Of a stretch of 64,000 nt of DNA, positions 50,537 through 58,583 are shown piece by piece; the stretch's first letter is position 1, and every line of letters starts with the position of its first letter. The stretch comes from Peptidiphaga gingivicola (GTDB lineage Bacteria > Actinomycetota > Actinomycetes > Actinomycetales > Actinomycetaceae), in contig NZ_LVZK01000002.1 in the NCBI RefSeq assembly GCF_001652275.1, positions 1 through 64,000 of the forward strand, given 5' to 3'. Under the pieces are notes generated by a model. It worked only from the letters and a program-made list of their open reading frames with translations, made no database searches and had not been told where the DNA came from. The translations under genes were made by a program, and so were the position numbers.

Positions 50537-50653
50537 GACCAAGGGTCGACGTCGAAGTTTCGTCACCCATCGCGGCCAGGATATAACGGGCGGGCAAAGC
50601 GGGCGCCAAGCCTCGCCTGACGCACAACATACACCCCGGCAAACGGCAAGCCC

Positions 50654-50692
50654 CGGGCGCCGCGCAAGCCTCAGCGGCGAGCGCGGCGCCCG
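50654..50692 (+). terminator. Hairpin downstream of the PPi-PEPCK-like gene
   Basis: Perfect 12-bp arms cgggcgccgcgc (50654-50665) and gcgcggcgcccg (50681-50692), 118 bases after the stop. It marks the edge of the ordinary high-GC chromosome before the low-GC island. Confidence 0.55.
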
Positions 50693-51007
50693 AGCCAAAG
50701 CTTTACGCCCCGAGGCTTTCGGCTTGCCTTTCGGATCCCTCTCCATTCGAGATTTGCGCATCTACGCCGGCGTTCTGGTAGAAAGCGCCTCTCCGCGCTC
50801 CGGGAGAAAGCGCCTCTTCACCGCCGCGACAAATCGGGCGTTGAGGTCGTCGTCGCCTTGAGGCGGGGCATTCACCAAGATGCGACGTTTTCTGTGATTT
50901 GCTGCTGCCAAGCGGCTTGCGTAAGGAAGTCGGCATGGACGATGTCCACATCTCGATCCCCTACTAGGTCGCAGACAATACGGACTTCGACTTCAAGAAG
51001 ATGTCTG
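50693..51007. other. Left flank of the TIR island, no intact gene
   Basis: agaaagcgcctct is repeated at 50780-50792 and 50805-50817. Near 50933 an ATG after AAGGAAG opens a ten-codon frame (MDDVHISIPY) that stops at TAG. Reading through the stop gives VADNTDFDFKKMSANQK, which looks protein-like and may be the eroded end of a lost gene. GC content falls across this stretch toward the TIR genes. Nothing is identified with confidence. Confidence 0.35.
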
Positions 51008-51685
51008 CTAATCAGAAGAGTCTTCCGAAAGAGACGCAGAAAGCTCGGTTTTCAACCACTCCACAGCGGATGGTTGGTCTTCTGGGTTGACGGAATGGCG
51101 ATTGGTCCAGATCACTGCATTGCCAACCTGTCTATTGAATGACGCAGCGGCCTCTACGCGCTTCCATTGACTGCCCGTCAGCCCTTTCAACGTCGCCAAA
51201 GTCTTCACTAACGCACGCGCATCGTCATAAGACTCCGACTGTTCCAGAGCAAAGATCAGCATGTCGGCAATGAAATCAGAAGTTTGACCATTCGAAGCGA
51301 GCCACTGAAGGACAGCGTCGGCTATCCCTGCAGGTTTCGCAACGTCTTTTGGTTCCAATGCCTGCTGATGAGCCAGAAAACCGAGCGGCACTTCATCCTT
51401 TGCGTATCTGATCCACAAAACCGGCAATTTGCGCCCCAGCGCGTACCCAATCTCCTGTTGAGCCCAGACGCTCTTGGAATAGCCGCTGGTTGCCACACAC
51501 ACAAGAGCGATGCTGTCGCATAGATGCTTCCGTATCGTTTCAACCCAGTCTGCACCTGGATTGATGTTGTGCTTGGCCATAACCGAGCCGATATGCAATT
51601 CCGAAAGCGCGTTATGCAATTGATCTGTGATCCGTTCTCCTTCGTCATCTTCGACGTAACTGAGAAACAGCTTCAGTCCTTCCAT
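51008..51685 (-). CDS. TIR-domain protein, candidate signal-producing partner (ThsB-like role)
   Basis: About 225 residues. Residues 3-110 are a TIR domain: strand A LKLFLSYVEDDEGE, then PGADWVETIRKHLCDSIALV, CVATSGYSKSVWAQQEIGYA with putative NADase Glu E78, and KLPVLWIRY. The C-terminal ~115 residues are helical (ADMLIFALEQSESYDDARAL; QWKRVEAAASFNRQVGNAV) and unassigned. ATG 51685 overlaps the upstream stop (taATG) and has GGGAGGG nearby, so it is coupled to the TIR-TIR-SLOG gene. TIR proteins of this size in Thoeris make a cyclic ADP-ribose-type signal; that role here is inference. Lower GC than the chromosome. Confidence 0.85.
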   Translation of the reverse strand: MEGLKLFLSYVEDDEGERITDQLHNALSELHIGSVMAKHNINPGADWVETIRKHLCDSIALVCVATSGYSKSVWAQQEIGYALGRKLPVLWIRYAKDEVPLGFLAHQQALEPKDVAKPAGIADAVLQWLASNGQTSDFIADMLIFALEQSESYDDARALVKTLATLKGLTGSQWKRVEAAASFNRQVGNAVIWTNRHSVNPEDQPSAVEWLKTELSASLSEDSSD

Positions 51686-54117
51686 TAGCACTGCCCTCCC
51701 GAAGAACCGCTCTGTGTAGAAGCACCCCAGTCTCGATTCGCGAGTCCTTTGACTATCAGGCCAGCAAGATCAGAAGCGCGTTGGGTCGTCATCATTCTGA
51801 CTCTGTCGGTTTCCTCCAATCCTGTAAGACTGACGTCGTAGCTGCCGAGAATCTCGTCGATTGCCGATTTGTACTGAGAATTCGCCTCGATCGCCGCAAT
51901 CGACTCGCGCGCAATCGGAAGCTTTGCCTCGGGACTGAGCAAACTCGCGAGAACAGCCGCAGCCCCGCCAAAACCACCGGCAATAAAAAGAGGTTGTCCT
52001 GCTCTCACCGCATAAAGTGCTTCCTCCACGATCCCGGGGAGACGGCCCGAGTAACCTTTCGGATTCAAGCTTGATCGAGGCGTGGTTTTCCCACCGATGA
52101 CAAGCCTAGCGTTGCAGTGCTCAGGCAGGCGTTTTCGAATTTGTGTCAACGCCATCGAAGTCTCCTCTGCAGTGCGATTCTCCCACGCCGACGATTCTGT
52201 AACGTCTTGTGCAATGCCACGCTCGTCAAGAACCTGAATTCGTCCAGTGGAAGCGAACGTGTCGGCTGCGTCTGCCAGCTGCTTAAGAACGTCCGCTGTC
52301 AGAACACTGGTGCACGGGACGGTTAATTCGAACATTCGACCAGGGTGAAGACTCTCAACATTCTCAACGCTGGTCCCATTGTGGCGATGCCGCTCCAATT
52401 TCGCGGTCTCGATATAGCGTCTCACGGTGTCGAGAACGGGAGTGGCGAGATCGGGAGCATGCGTGCCAGGCGCACCGGCATAGGTGATTCCGCCGCCGGC
52501 TAAAAGCACCATCTGTGCAACCTCCGCAACAGCGAGCTGGAGATGGCCTGGTTGCAGCCCCAGGGCCTCCAAGTCTTCATTCCTAGCCATGGATATTCCG
52601 AGCATAAGGCCGCTGAGCGGACGTTGAAGAGCCAGATTGGGCGTGTGGAGCGTCGGTTCTCCATCACCGTGAGTGCCCCCGGCAGCGAAGAAAGTCCGAG
52701 GCGTAAGCAGATGAACGTGTTTTCTCTCATACCCCGAAAGAACGCATAAATCAACCATGACCTCGTGTTCGGGAGGAAGAAGGGGAGGATCGGGATGCAA
52801 AAGCCAAAGATGAGTGTCATCAGGGAATCTTTGCTTGTGCTCGGCGAGGAAAGCTGTAAGCATCAAAGGCTCGGGAGCACGGGCGGGTGCAGCGTCGAAG
52901 CCGATGCTATTGGAGTTTTTCATTCTTTTCGCTTCGATGCCAACCTCGCATCCTTGCGCAAAGCCTGCCTCCTTCTCGCATTCGACAGCGAAAGGAATGT
53001 CTTGATGAAACCAAAGAGCACGCTTGAGAGTCTCATCGACCAGGCGATTGAGCGCAGAGACTATAACGGCATCTCCCTCGTGCACTTGCCGAGCATCGGT
53101 TTTATCAATGTCAGACTCGCGAAAAGCGACAGTTGGGACATGGTCAAGAAGAAAAGAGCCACGCTGCTCGCCATTGGAAAGCGCACTTAGACAGACGATG
53201 GGCATATCCGCTTTCTTCGCCTCGAGAACTTCCCACTGCGTCCATTCGCGGCTCGCATATGCATCTGTTCGCACCATAAGCAGCGCACTTCTTCGAGCGC
53301 GCTCACGGATTTCGCTGTCCCAATCAACTCCTGCTTGAAGGTCGTGAACATCGACGAAAGTTGCCAGTTTCGTCTTTTTTGCCACAGCCTCAACCTTGGC
53401 GACGGGGCCTGTGGGCATCGTTCCAAATTGATCTTCGCGGGGAGCGTCCGAGCGGGCGTGTGAAACGAATATTGTCAAACGATCGGACAACTTTGAGTCA
53501 CGAAGAAGACCTTGGATAACTGCCTGCCCGAGATCTCTCGCCAATTCTCCTTTCGCGGCAGGGAAAGACTCCTCACTAGAGGTTCGAAGACACTCAATGT
53601 ATCCCTGGTTGACGCCTTGCCTCCCCATGAGACGGCCAACAATGGGAGCATTTGAATAGTCGGGCGAAACAGCAGGAAGAACAGGCAAAATAAGAGTTTG
53701 TGTCTTCTTGTCTGCATTCATTTCACGGAGTCTTACGGCACTTTCGAGGTATCGAGCCCACGGCGAGCCGACGTCCAAGGACGCTTGTACGAGATTCCTG
53801 CCAACAACCGGCAGCACAACACAAAACGGCGCGTTTTCTGACTGCGCCGAGAATCGTTCCTCTCCTATAATTCCATTGGGCGTGACGATCGGAAGAAGAT
53901 TACCATTTCCGCCTGGCATAGGGAGCGAGCGGCCATACACTTCGACAGCGCTGCCCGCCAACCCTGAAAAAGAATCGGAGTGATAGTGCTCAAAAAGCGT
54001 GGAGCAAACATCGGCACCGTCTAAGTCGTTCGGATGCCACACGACGAAAACATCCAAAACCGCAGCCGAAGGGGCATCGCGACGAACGCTTTGGGATCCG
54101 GAATGCTTGAGACTCAT
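51685..54117 (-). CDS. TIR-TIR-SLOG protein, candidate antiphage sensor-effector
   Basis: 810 residues. 20-200: a divergent TIR-like domain (LDVFVVWHPNDLDGADVCST; FCVVLPVVGRNLV). 212-335: a second TIR domain with DRLTIFVSHARSD, KLATFVDVHDLQAGVDWDSE, and DAYASREWTQWEVLEAKKAD holding the probable catalytic Glu E296. ~415-490: unassigned alpha/beta linker (THLWLLHPDPPLLPP). ~497-790: a SLOG-type Rossmann domain (RPLSGLMLGISMA; MVLLAGGGITYAG; RLVIGGKTT; GRLPGIVEEALYAVRAGQPL; FIAGGFGGAAAVLASLL). SLOG domains bind nucleotide signals such as the ADP-ribose cyclics of Thoeris. ATG follows a TATTAT -10 by seven bases with no ribosome site. First gene of a two-gene operon. Confidence 0.85.
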   Translation of the reverse strand: MSLKHSGSQSVRRDAPSAAVLDVFVVWHPNDLDGADVCSTLFEHYHSDSFSGLAGSAVEVYGRSLPMPGGNGNLLPIVTPNGIIGEERFSAQSENAPFCVVLPVVGRNLVQASLDVGSPWARYLESAVRLREMNADKKTQTLILPVLPAVSPDYSNAPIVGRLMGRQGVNQGYIECLRTSSEESFPAAKGELARDLGQAVIQGLLRDSKLSDRLTIFVSHARSDAPREDQFGTMPTGPVAKVEAVAKKTKLATFVDVHDLQAGVDWDSEIRERARRSALLMVRTDAYASREWTQWEVLEAKKADMPIVCLSALSNGEQRGSFLLDHVPTVAFRESDIDKTDARQVHEGDAVIVSALNRLVDETLKRALWFHQDIPFAVECEKEAGFAQGCEVGIEAKRMKNSNSIGFDAAPARAPEPLMLTAFLAEHKQRFPDDTHLWLLHPDPPLLPPEHEVMVDLCVLSGYERKHVHLLTPRTFFAAGGTHGDGEPTLHTPNLALQRPLSGLMLGISMARNEDLEALGLQPGHLQLAVAEVAQMVLLAGGGITYAGAPGTHAPDLATPVLDTVRRYIETAKLERHRHNGTSVENVESLHPGRMFELTVPCTSVLTADVLKQLADAADTFASTGRIQVLDERGIAQDVTESSAWENRTAEETSMALTQIRKRLPEHCNARLVIGGKTTPRSSLNPKGYSGRLPGIVEEALYAVRAGQPLFIAGGFGGAAAVLASLLSPEAKLPIARESIAAIEANSQYKSAIDEILGSYDVSLTGLEETDRVRMMTTQRASDLAGLIVKGLANRDWGASTQSGSSGGQC

Positions 54118-54124
54118 AACAGAA

Positions 54125-54130
54125 ATAATA
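54125..54130 (-). promoter_or_regulatory. -10 box of a leaderless promoter for the TIR operon
   Basis: TATTAT on the minus strand, then ttctgtt, then ATG at 54117. The AT-rich 54118-54180 stretch contrasts with its surroundings. Confidence 0.55.
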
Positions 54131-54269
54131 GTAAGTAATAGAGCATTTAGCAGGAGTAATTACGTGATCTAATTTCGCGCGTTCAAGAGCGCTGCCGGAA
54201 TCTTCTTAGACCAGGAGAAGCCTGATTCATCCGGCAGTTCAAACGAGAAGCGCGTCGTCGGGGCGTGGG

Positions 54270-54301
54270 AAAGGCCCGGACCTTGACGGGTCCGGGCCTT
54301 T
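54270..54301. terminator. Strong terminator downstream of tRNA-fMet
   Basis: aaaggcccggacc (54270-54282), loop ttgacg, ggtccgggccttt (54289-54301): a perfect 13-bp stem whose ends give T-runs on both strands. It begins five bases beyond the tRNA 3' end and separates it from the TIR operon. Confidence 0.9.
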
Positions 54302-54306
54302 GTCTG

Positions 54307-54380
54307 TGGCGGGGGCAGGATTTGAACCTACGACCTCCGGGTTATGAGCCCGGCGAGCTACCGAACTGCTCCACCCCGCG
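54307..54380 (-). tRNA. Initiator tRNA-fMet (CAT)
   Basis: Cloverleaf on the minus strand: acceptor CGCGGGG pairing with CCCCGCC except C1 opposite C72; D arm GAGC/GCTC; anticodon stem CCGGG/CCCGG around CTCATAA; T arm GTAGG TTCAAAT CCTGC. The unpaired 1-72 position and the three G-C pairs at the anticodon stem base are initiator traits. CCA is not encoded (the three bases after the discriminator A are CAG). A -10-like TAGACT lies at 54392-54397. Confidence 0.95.
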
Positions 54381-54494
54381 TCGGCCCGTCTAGTCTACCG
54401 ACGTTCCAAGCCCGCTAGCAAGGAGGGAGGGAGTGTGAGGTGTCACGTTGAGGGCAGGGCGTATGCTACAGGCTCCGCCCCGCCCCAGTTCGGT

Positions 54495-54530
54495 CGCATA
54501 GGCGATGCCCGCCGCATAGGCGATGCCCGC
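54495..54530. repeat. 18-bp exact tandem duplication
   Basis: cgcataggcgatgcccgc at 54495-54512 and again at 54513-54530, immediately before the stop codon of the UPF0182 gene. The gap 54381-54532 holds otherwise only the tRNA promoter. Confidence 0.7.
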
Positions 54531-54532
54531 CG

Positions 54533-57500
54533 CTACTTGCCGCCCTCCGTTTCTCGGCGAGCTTTGACGGCGCGCTCAAGCGCACTCTGCAGCTTCTTCT
54601 GCGCCTCGCCATAGGCCGACCAGTTGCCTTCCTTCATCGCCGAATTCGACTCTTCCATTGCCTTCTGAGCGTCGCTCAACGCGGACTGAAGCTCGTCAGC
54701 CGGCGTCGCCCCTCCCCCGCTCGGCGACGCGCTGGGCGAGCTAGGCGAAGCCGAAGGAGAGCCGCTCGGGCTCGGCGAGGCGCTCGGATCTGCTTTCGGT
54801 TTGTTGTTCGAATCCGCCGACGGAGCCTCCTTGTGCCCGGAAACGTTTGCGTCGCCGGCCTGTGCACCGGAATCACCGCCGAAGGTCTGGTTGAGCGACT
54901 CTTCGAGCGTCGGCGCAAATCCAATCTTGCTTCCCTTGCCGAAGGTCGTCAGCACGTACTGCGCGATCGGGTAGGAGGTGCTTCCGCTCGTCTTAGATGC
55001 TTGGACGTAGACAGGTTGGACGTACAGGAGCCCGCCGCCTATTGGCAACGTCAGAAGGTTGCCCATGATGACCTGCGTCCCTCCCTGTTTGAGAAGGTTG
55101 AGGGTAGTCGAGACCTTCGAGTCTGTCAGGAAGTTGTTCTCCGCCTGGCCTGGGCCGGGTACCGTCACGTCCCTCGGTAGCTCTATCAACCTCAATTGCC
55201 CGTATCCCTTGCGAACCTTGCCGGGTTCGCTGCCGGCTTCCGAATCCACCGCCAAGAATCCCGTCATGACATTTTGCTTGTCCGCTCCACCCAAGATGAA
55301 TCCCGTGGAAAGCGAGAACTGCGCCTTGTCCTGGCCGGGCATCTGGAGGGTCAGGTAGTACGGGGGCTGATCCTCCGTCGAGCCCTTGGGCGCCGTCGGC
55401 TCCTGCGGAACGTCCCAGAAGTCCCCTCCCGAATAGAATTCCTTGGCGTTGGTCACGTGGTAGCGAGACAAGAGCGTGCGCTGGACCTTAAACATATCTT
55501 CCGGGTAGCGCATGTGGGACATCAGATCGCCCGACATCTTCGACATGGGAGTCAGCGTTCCCGGGAAAACCTTCGACCACGCGTTGACGATCGGGTCCTT
55601 CTTGTCCCACTGGTAGAGCTTGACGGATCCGTCGTAGGCGTCCACAACCGCCTTGACCGAGTTGCGTATGTAGTTGACCTGCTCGGGAGACTCCCCGTAC
55701 TGGCCTGCGCCCTTGGACTTCGCGTCCACCGTGGCCTCGTTCAAGGATTGACGGGCCGAGTACGGGTACTGGTTGGTGGTCGTGTACCCGTCGAGGATCC
55801 ACACGAGGCGCTTGGGCGTCTTGGGGTTGCCGTCCATGTCGACGACGGCGGGGTAGACCCTCGAATCCAAGGTCAGATAGGGCGCAACCTTGGAAACTCT
55901 CACACGGGGATCGCGGTCGTAGAGGATCTGCGAGTCCTTCGTGACGCGGTCGGAGAAGAAGAGGTCCGTGTCGCGGAATTTGATGGCGAACATGAGCTTG
56001 GAGAAGGCGTTGCCGATCTTCGGGCCGCCGTCGCCGGCATAGGTTGTGGACTTGACTCCGTTCTTCGACCCGCCGGTCGGATAGTCGAGCTCCCACGGCG
56101 TCGTTCCCTTCGGTGCACCGACCACGGAATAGTCGGGCGAAGACTTTCCGAAGTAGACGCGCGGCTCGTACTTGCCGAGTTCGCCCGTCGAGGGGATGCC
56201 CTGCTGGAAGAAGGACGGTTCGCCGTCCGACGTCGTCGTGTTGCCGTAAGCCGAGACGACGCCGAAACCATGGGTGTAGACGGTGTGGTCGTTGACCCAC
56301 GTACGCTGCCCCTCCGAAAGCCCGCTGAGGTTGAGCTCGCGAACGGAGATGACCGTGTCGCGCGGAGTGTCCTTGATTGTGTAGCGGTCCACGGAGAGCT
56401 GCTGATCGAAGGAATAGTACGGCCTGTTGCGCTGGAGCTGGGTAAAGGTCGGCGAGATGATATTGGGGTCGAGAACGCGGATCTGCGCCGTGGTCTCGGC
56501 GTCGGAACGGAGCTGGCCCGCGGCGGCGTCGGTCTGCGCCTTATATCCGCTCTTCTTCACGTTGTCGAGGCCGTAGGCGGCGAGGGTGGCGTTGATGTTG
56601 CGCTGTATGAAGGTCGATTCCTTCTCGGCGGCGTTCGGGACCACCTGGAAGCGCTGGACGAAGTAGGGAATCGCCGTCGTGACGACAAGGCCCGCCACGG
56701 CCGTGACGGCGATTCCGATGACCGTGAACTTCCACAGCCCCTTGACTGCCGCGAGAACGAAAAGGCCGGCGATGAGCACCGCGGCCAGCGACAAGATCGT
56801 GATGCCGGGAAGGGAGGCGTTGATGTCCGTGAAGGAGGCGCCGGAAAACTTCTCGTTGTTGGCAAGAAGCATGTTGTACCGACGAAGCCAAAGGAAGCCG
56901 GCCACGACAAGCGCCGCGAGCGCTCCGAGCACGCCGAAGTGGACCCGGACGCGAGAGGTGAGGACGACCTTCGAGCCGTCGGAGGAAATCCCGCCGTAAA
57001 GATAATGGCTGACGATGGCCACCACCGCGCCGACGGCGAGAAGCGTGACCGACAATGCAAGGAGCGATTGCAGAACCGGAAGGGTGAAAACGTAAAAGCT
57101 CACGTCATTGCCGAATTCTGCATCCTTCTGACCGAAAGGCGTGCGGTGAAGCCACAGAACGTAGGTGCGCCATTGGCTGCCGAGCTGAGCGCCGAAGACA
57201 ATTCCCAGGGCGAGCGGAACGAAAAGGCGGGCCAGCCACGGGTGCGCCTCTATCTGCTGGCGATACTGGTCTATTCCCTTTCGAACGGCCGTTTTTTCCC
57301 CTGTTCGGGCGACGATGTGGTTGACGAAGGCAGACAGGCCCACAAGGAGTGTTCCGAACGTGCCGAGGGCGATGGCCCACCCCCATTGGGTCCAGAAGAC
57401 CTTGGCGGCTTTCAGCTGGGAATACCACTGCACATCTGTCCACACATTGGCGAAGACGACAAGGCCGGCCAAGAGGACGGCAAGGACGACGAGGGTCGGC

Positions 57501-57571
57501 ACGAAAACGCCGACCGACCGGCTTCGGCCGCCGTCCTTGGAGGGACTGGGGTTAATGCTTGTAGCGGACAA
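54533..57571 (-). CDS. UPF0182 family membrane protein
   Basis: 1012 residues. About seven N-terminal membrane helices (VPTLVVLAVLLAGLVVFANV; FGTLLVGLSAFVNHIVA; onward to residue ~300), then a large extracytoplasmic domain with the conserved blocks ERESTFIQRN-like (EKESTFIQRNINATLAAYGL), DNIVNTVRVLD-like (TTAQIRVLDPNIISPTFTQ) and LTPMSKMSGDLMSHMRYPED. The C-terminal tail is Ser/Pro-rich (PSASPSPSGSPSASPSS) then charged helices. The family is conserved in actinobacteria (Rv3193c); its function is unknown. Starts at TTG with GAGG upstream; no closer ATG fits. Confidence 0.93.
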   Translation of the reverse strand: MSATSINPSPSKDGGRSRSVGVFVPTLVVLAVLLAGLVVFANVWTDVQWYSQLKAAKVFWTQWGWAIALGTFGTLLVGLSAFVNHIVARTGEKTAVRKGIDQYRQQIEAHPWLARLFVPLALGIVFGAQLGSQWRTYVLWLHRTPFGQKDAEFGNDVSFYVFTLPVLQSLLALSVTLLAVGAVVAIVSHYLYGGISSDGSKVVLTSRVRVHFGVLGALAALVVAGFLWLRRYNMLLANNEKFSGASFTDINASLPGITILSLAAVLIAGLFVLAAVKGLWKFTVIGIAVTAVAGLVVTTAIPYFVQRFQVVPNAAEKESTFIQRNINATLAAYGLDNVKKSGYKAQTDAAAGQLRSDAETTAQIRVLDPNIISPTFTQLQRNRPYYSFDQQLSVDRYTIKDTPRDTVISVRELNLSGLSEGQRTWVNDHTVYTHGFGVVSAYGNTTTSDGEPSFFQQGIPSTGELGKYEPRVYFGKSSPDYSVVGAPKGTTPWELDYPTGGSKNGVKSTTYAGDGGPKIGNAFSKLMFAIKFRDTDLFFSDRVTKDSQILYDRDPRVRVSKVAPYLTLDSRVYPAVVDMDGNPKTPKRLVWILDGYTTTNQYPYSARQSLNEATVDAKSKGAGQYGESPEQVNYIRNSVKAVVDAYDGSVKLYQWDKKDPIVNAWSKVFPGTLTPMSKMSGDLMSHMRYPEDMFKVQRTLLSRYHVTNAKEFYSGGDFWDVPQEPTAPKGSTEDQPPYYLTLQMPGQDKAQFSLSTGFILGGADKQNVMTGFLAVDSEAGSEPGKVRKGYGQLRLIELPRDVTVPGPGQAENNFLTDSKVSTTLNLLKQGGTQVIMGNLLTLPIGGGLLYVQPVYVQASKTSGSTSYPIAQYVLTTFGKGSKIGFAPTLEESLNQTFGGDSGAQAGDANVSGHKEAPSADSNNKPKADPSASPSPSGSPSASPSSPSASPSGGGATPADELQSALSDAQKAMEESNSAMKEGNWSAYGEAQKKLQSALERAVKARRETEGGK

Positions 57572-57895
57572 CTTCGCCTCACGTGTTTCGACTCCGCGGT
57601 CGGTCGACCGCGCTATTCCAAAACTAGCCGATGCGCGGCGACATTCCCAGACGCTCGAGGCCTTCGACGCCCGATTCGGCCCGGAACGACGCCCTTTGAC
57701 GCATCAAAAGAAACACAGGGCCCGGTGGGATTCCCAGGGTCGGCCATCCTCGTGTCGGCAGAGAAGACGACGCACGGCTTGGTTGCAATCCTACCAACGC
57801 CCGCAGCGAACGCGAACCTCGCCTGCAGTTCAATGCGGGCGGCGCCTTGGGGCGGGGCGACGTCGGCTGCGGTGCGCCCGTGGCACACTTGTGGC

Positions 57896-58399
57896 GTGAG
57901 TGAAATCGAACAAGCAGTCAAAGAGATCGAAGCCTACGTCGCCGCAGACGGATGGGACGGGCCGGTTCGCGTCTTTTCCCTCGTCGACGCGGAAGCGGCG
58001 ATGGCCGTCAATTCGACCCTGGCCGCGGAGCTGCCGGCCGACGCCACGGGCCTGCTGTCCATTGAGCAGGAGGGGCTTCCCAGCTCGGACTCGATCGACG
58101 AGCTGCTTGGCAGGCTCGCCTGGCCCGACGCCGTCGACGGCGCGGCGATCAGCCTTGAACGCGTGACGCTTCCGCCCGAGGCGGAGGCCGAGATTCCCGA
58201 CGACGCGGAAGAGGCCCGGCGTTTCGTCGCCGCCGACCCTCGCCGCGAGGACATAAGGATGGTCGTCGGCGTTCTTCGCAACGGCGAAAGCTGGTGCACA
58301 ATCAGGCTGCGCTCGCACGATTCTCAGGCCGAGGCGATCTCCGGCGCCGATTTGGTTCCCCAGATGGTTGAGGCTCTCCTGGCGACGTTCGCCGAGTAA
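57896..58399 (+). CDS. PPA1309 family protein
   Basis: 167 residues, acidic and soluble. SEIEQAVKEIEAYVAADGWD, then VRVFSLVDAEAAM, a variable middle and the conserved end VVGVLRNGESWCTIRLRSHD, matching the actinobacterial PPA1309 family of unknown function that neighbours the Rv3193c-type cluster. GTG 57896 is chosen from the family N-terminus; the very long open frame upstream is antisense to UPF0182 and not coding. A weak -10-like CACACT lies six bases before GTG. Converges on the PDZ/S16 gene. Confidence 0.82.
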   Translation: MSEIEQAVKEIEAYVAADGWDGPVRVFSLVDAEAAMAVNSTLAAELPADATGLLSIEQEGLPSSDSIDELLGRLAWPDAVDGAAISLERVTLPPEAEAEIPDDAEEARRFVAADPRREDIRMVVGVLRNGESWCTIRLRSHDSQAEAISGADLVPQMVEALLATFAE

Positions 58400-58440
58400 C
58401 CCGCGACGCTCGACGAGCGACCCGCGACGCTTGACGAGCG
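58399..58440. repeat. 21-bp tandem duplication at the PPA1309-family stop
   Basis: Two 21-base units with one mismatch (58399-58419 and 58420-58440), beginning acccgcgacgct and ending cgacgagcg, start at the last base of the stop codon, in the gap between two converging genes. Confidence 0.65.
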
Positions 58441-58583
58441 GCCACGCCCTCCTTGCAGGCGCGTCGCTTTCCGCGTTCGGGCGCGTCGCCTTCCAAGGGA
58501 CTCGGCCTGCCGCTTTCCGCTTTCAGAGCTCCTAGTTTTCCGCGGAGCGCCCAACCCGTCGCTTCTTCGGAACTTTCAGCTCC

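Noticed and set aside
54302-54380. Duplicated tRNA 3' end as attachment sites bounding the TIR island
   Set aside because: No second copy of the tRNA 3' segment was seen near 50.5-51.0 kb, and no integrase is present.
55196-57895. Very long plus-strand open frame leading into the PPA1309-family gene
   Set aside because: It is exactly antisense to the conserved UPF0182 gene and is open because of GC-skewed codon use; it shows no domain, and the family start is at 57896.
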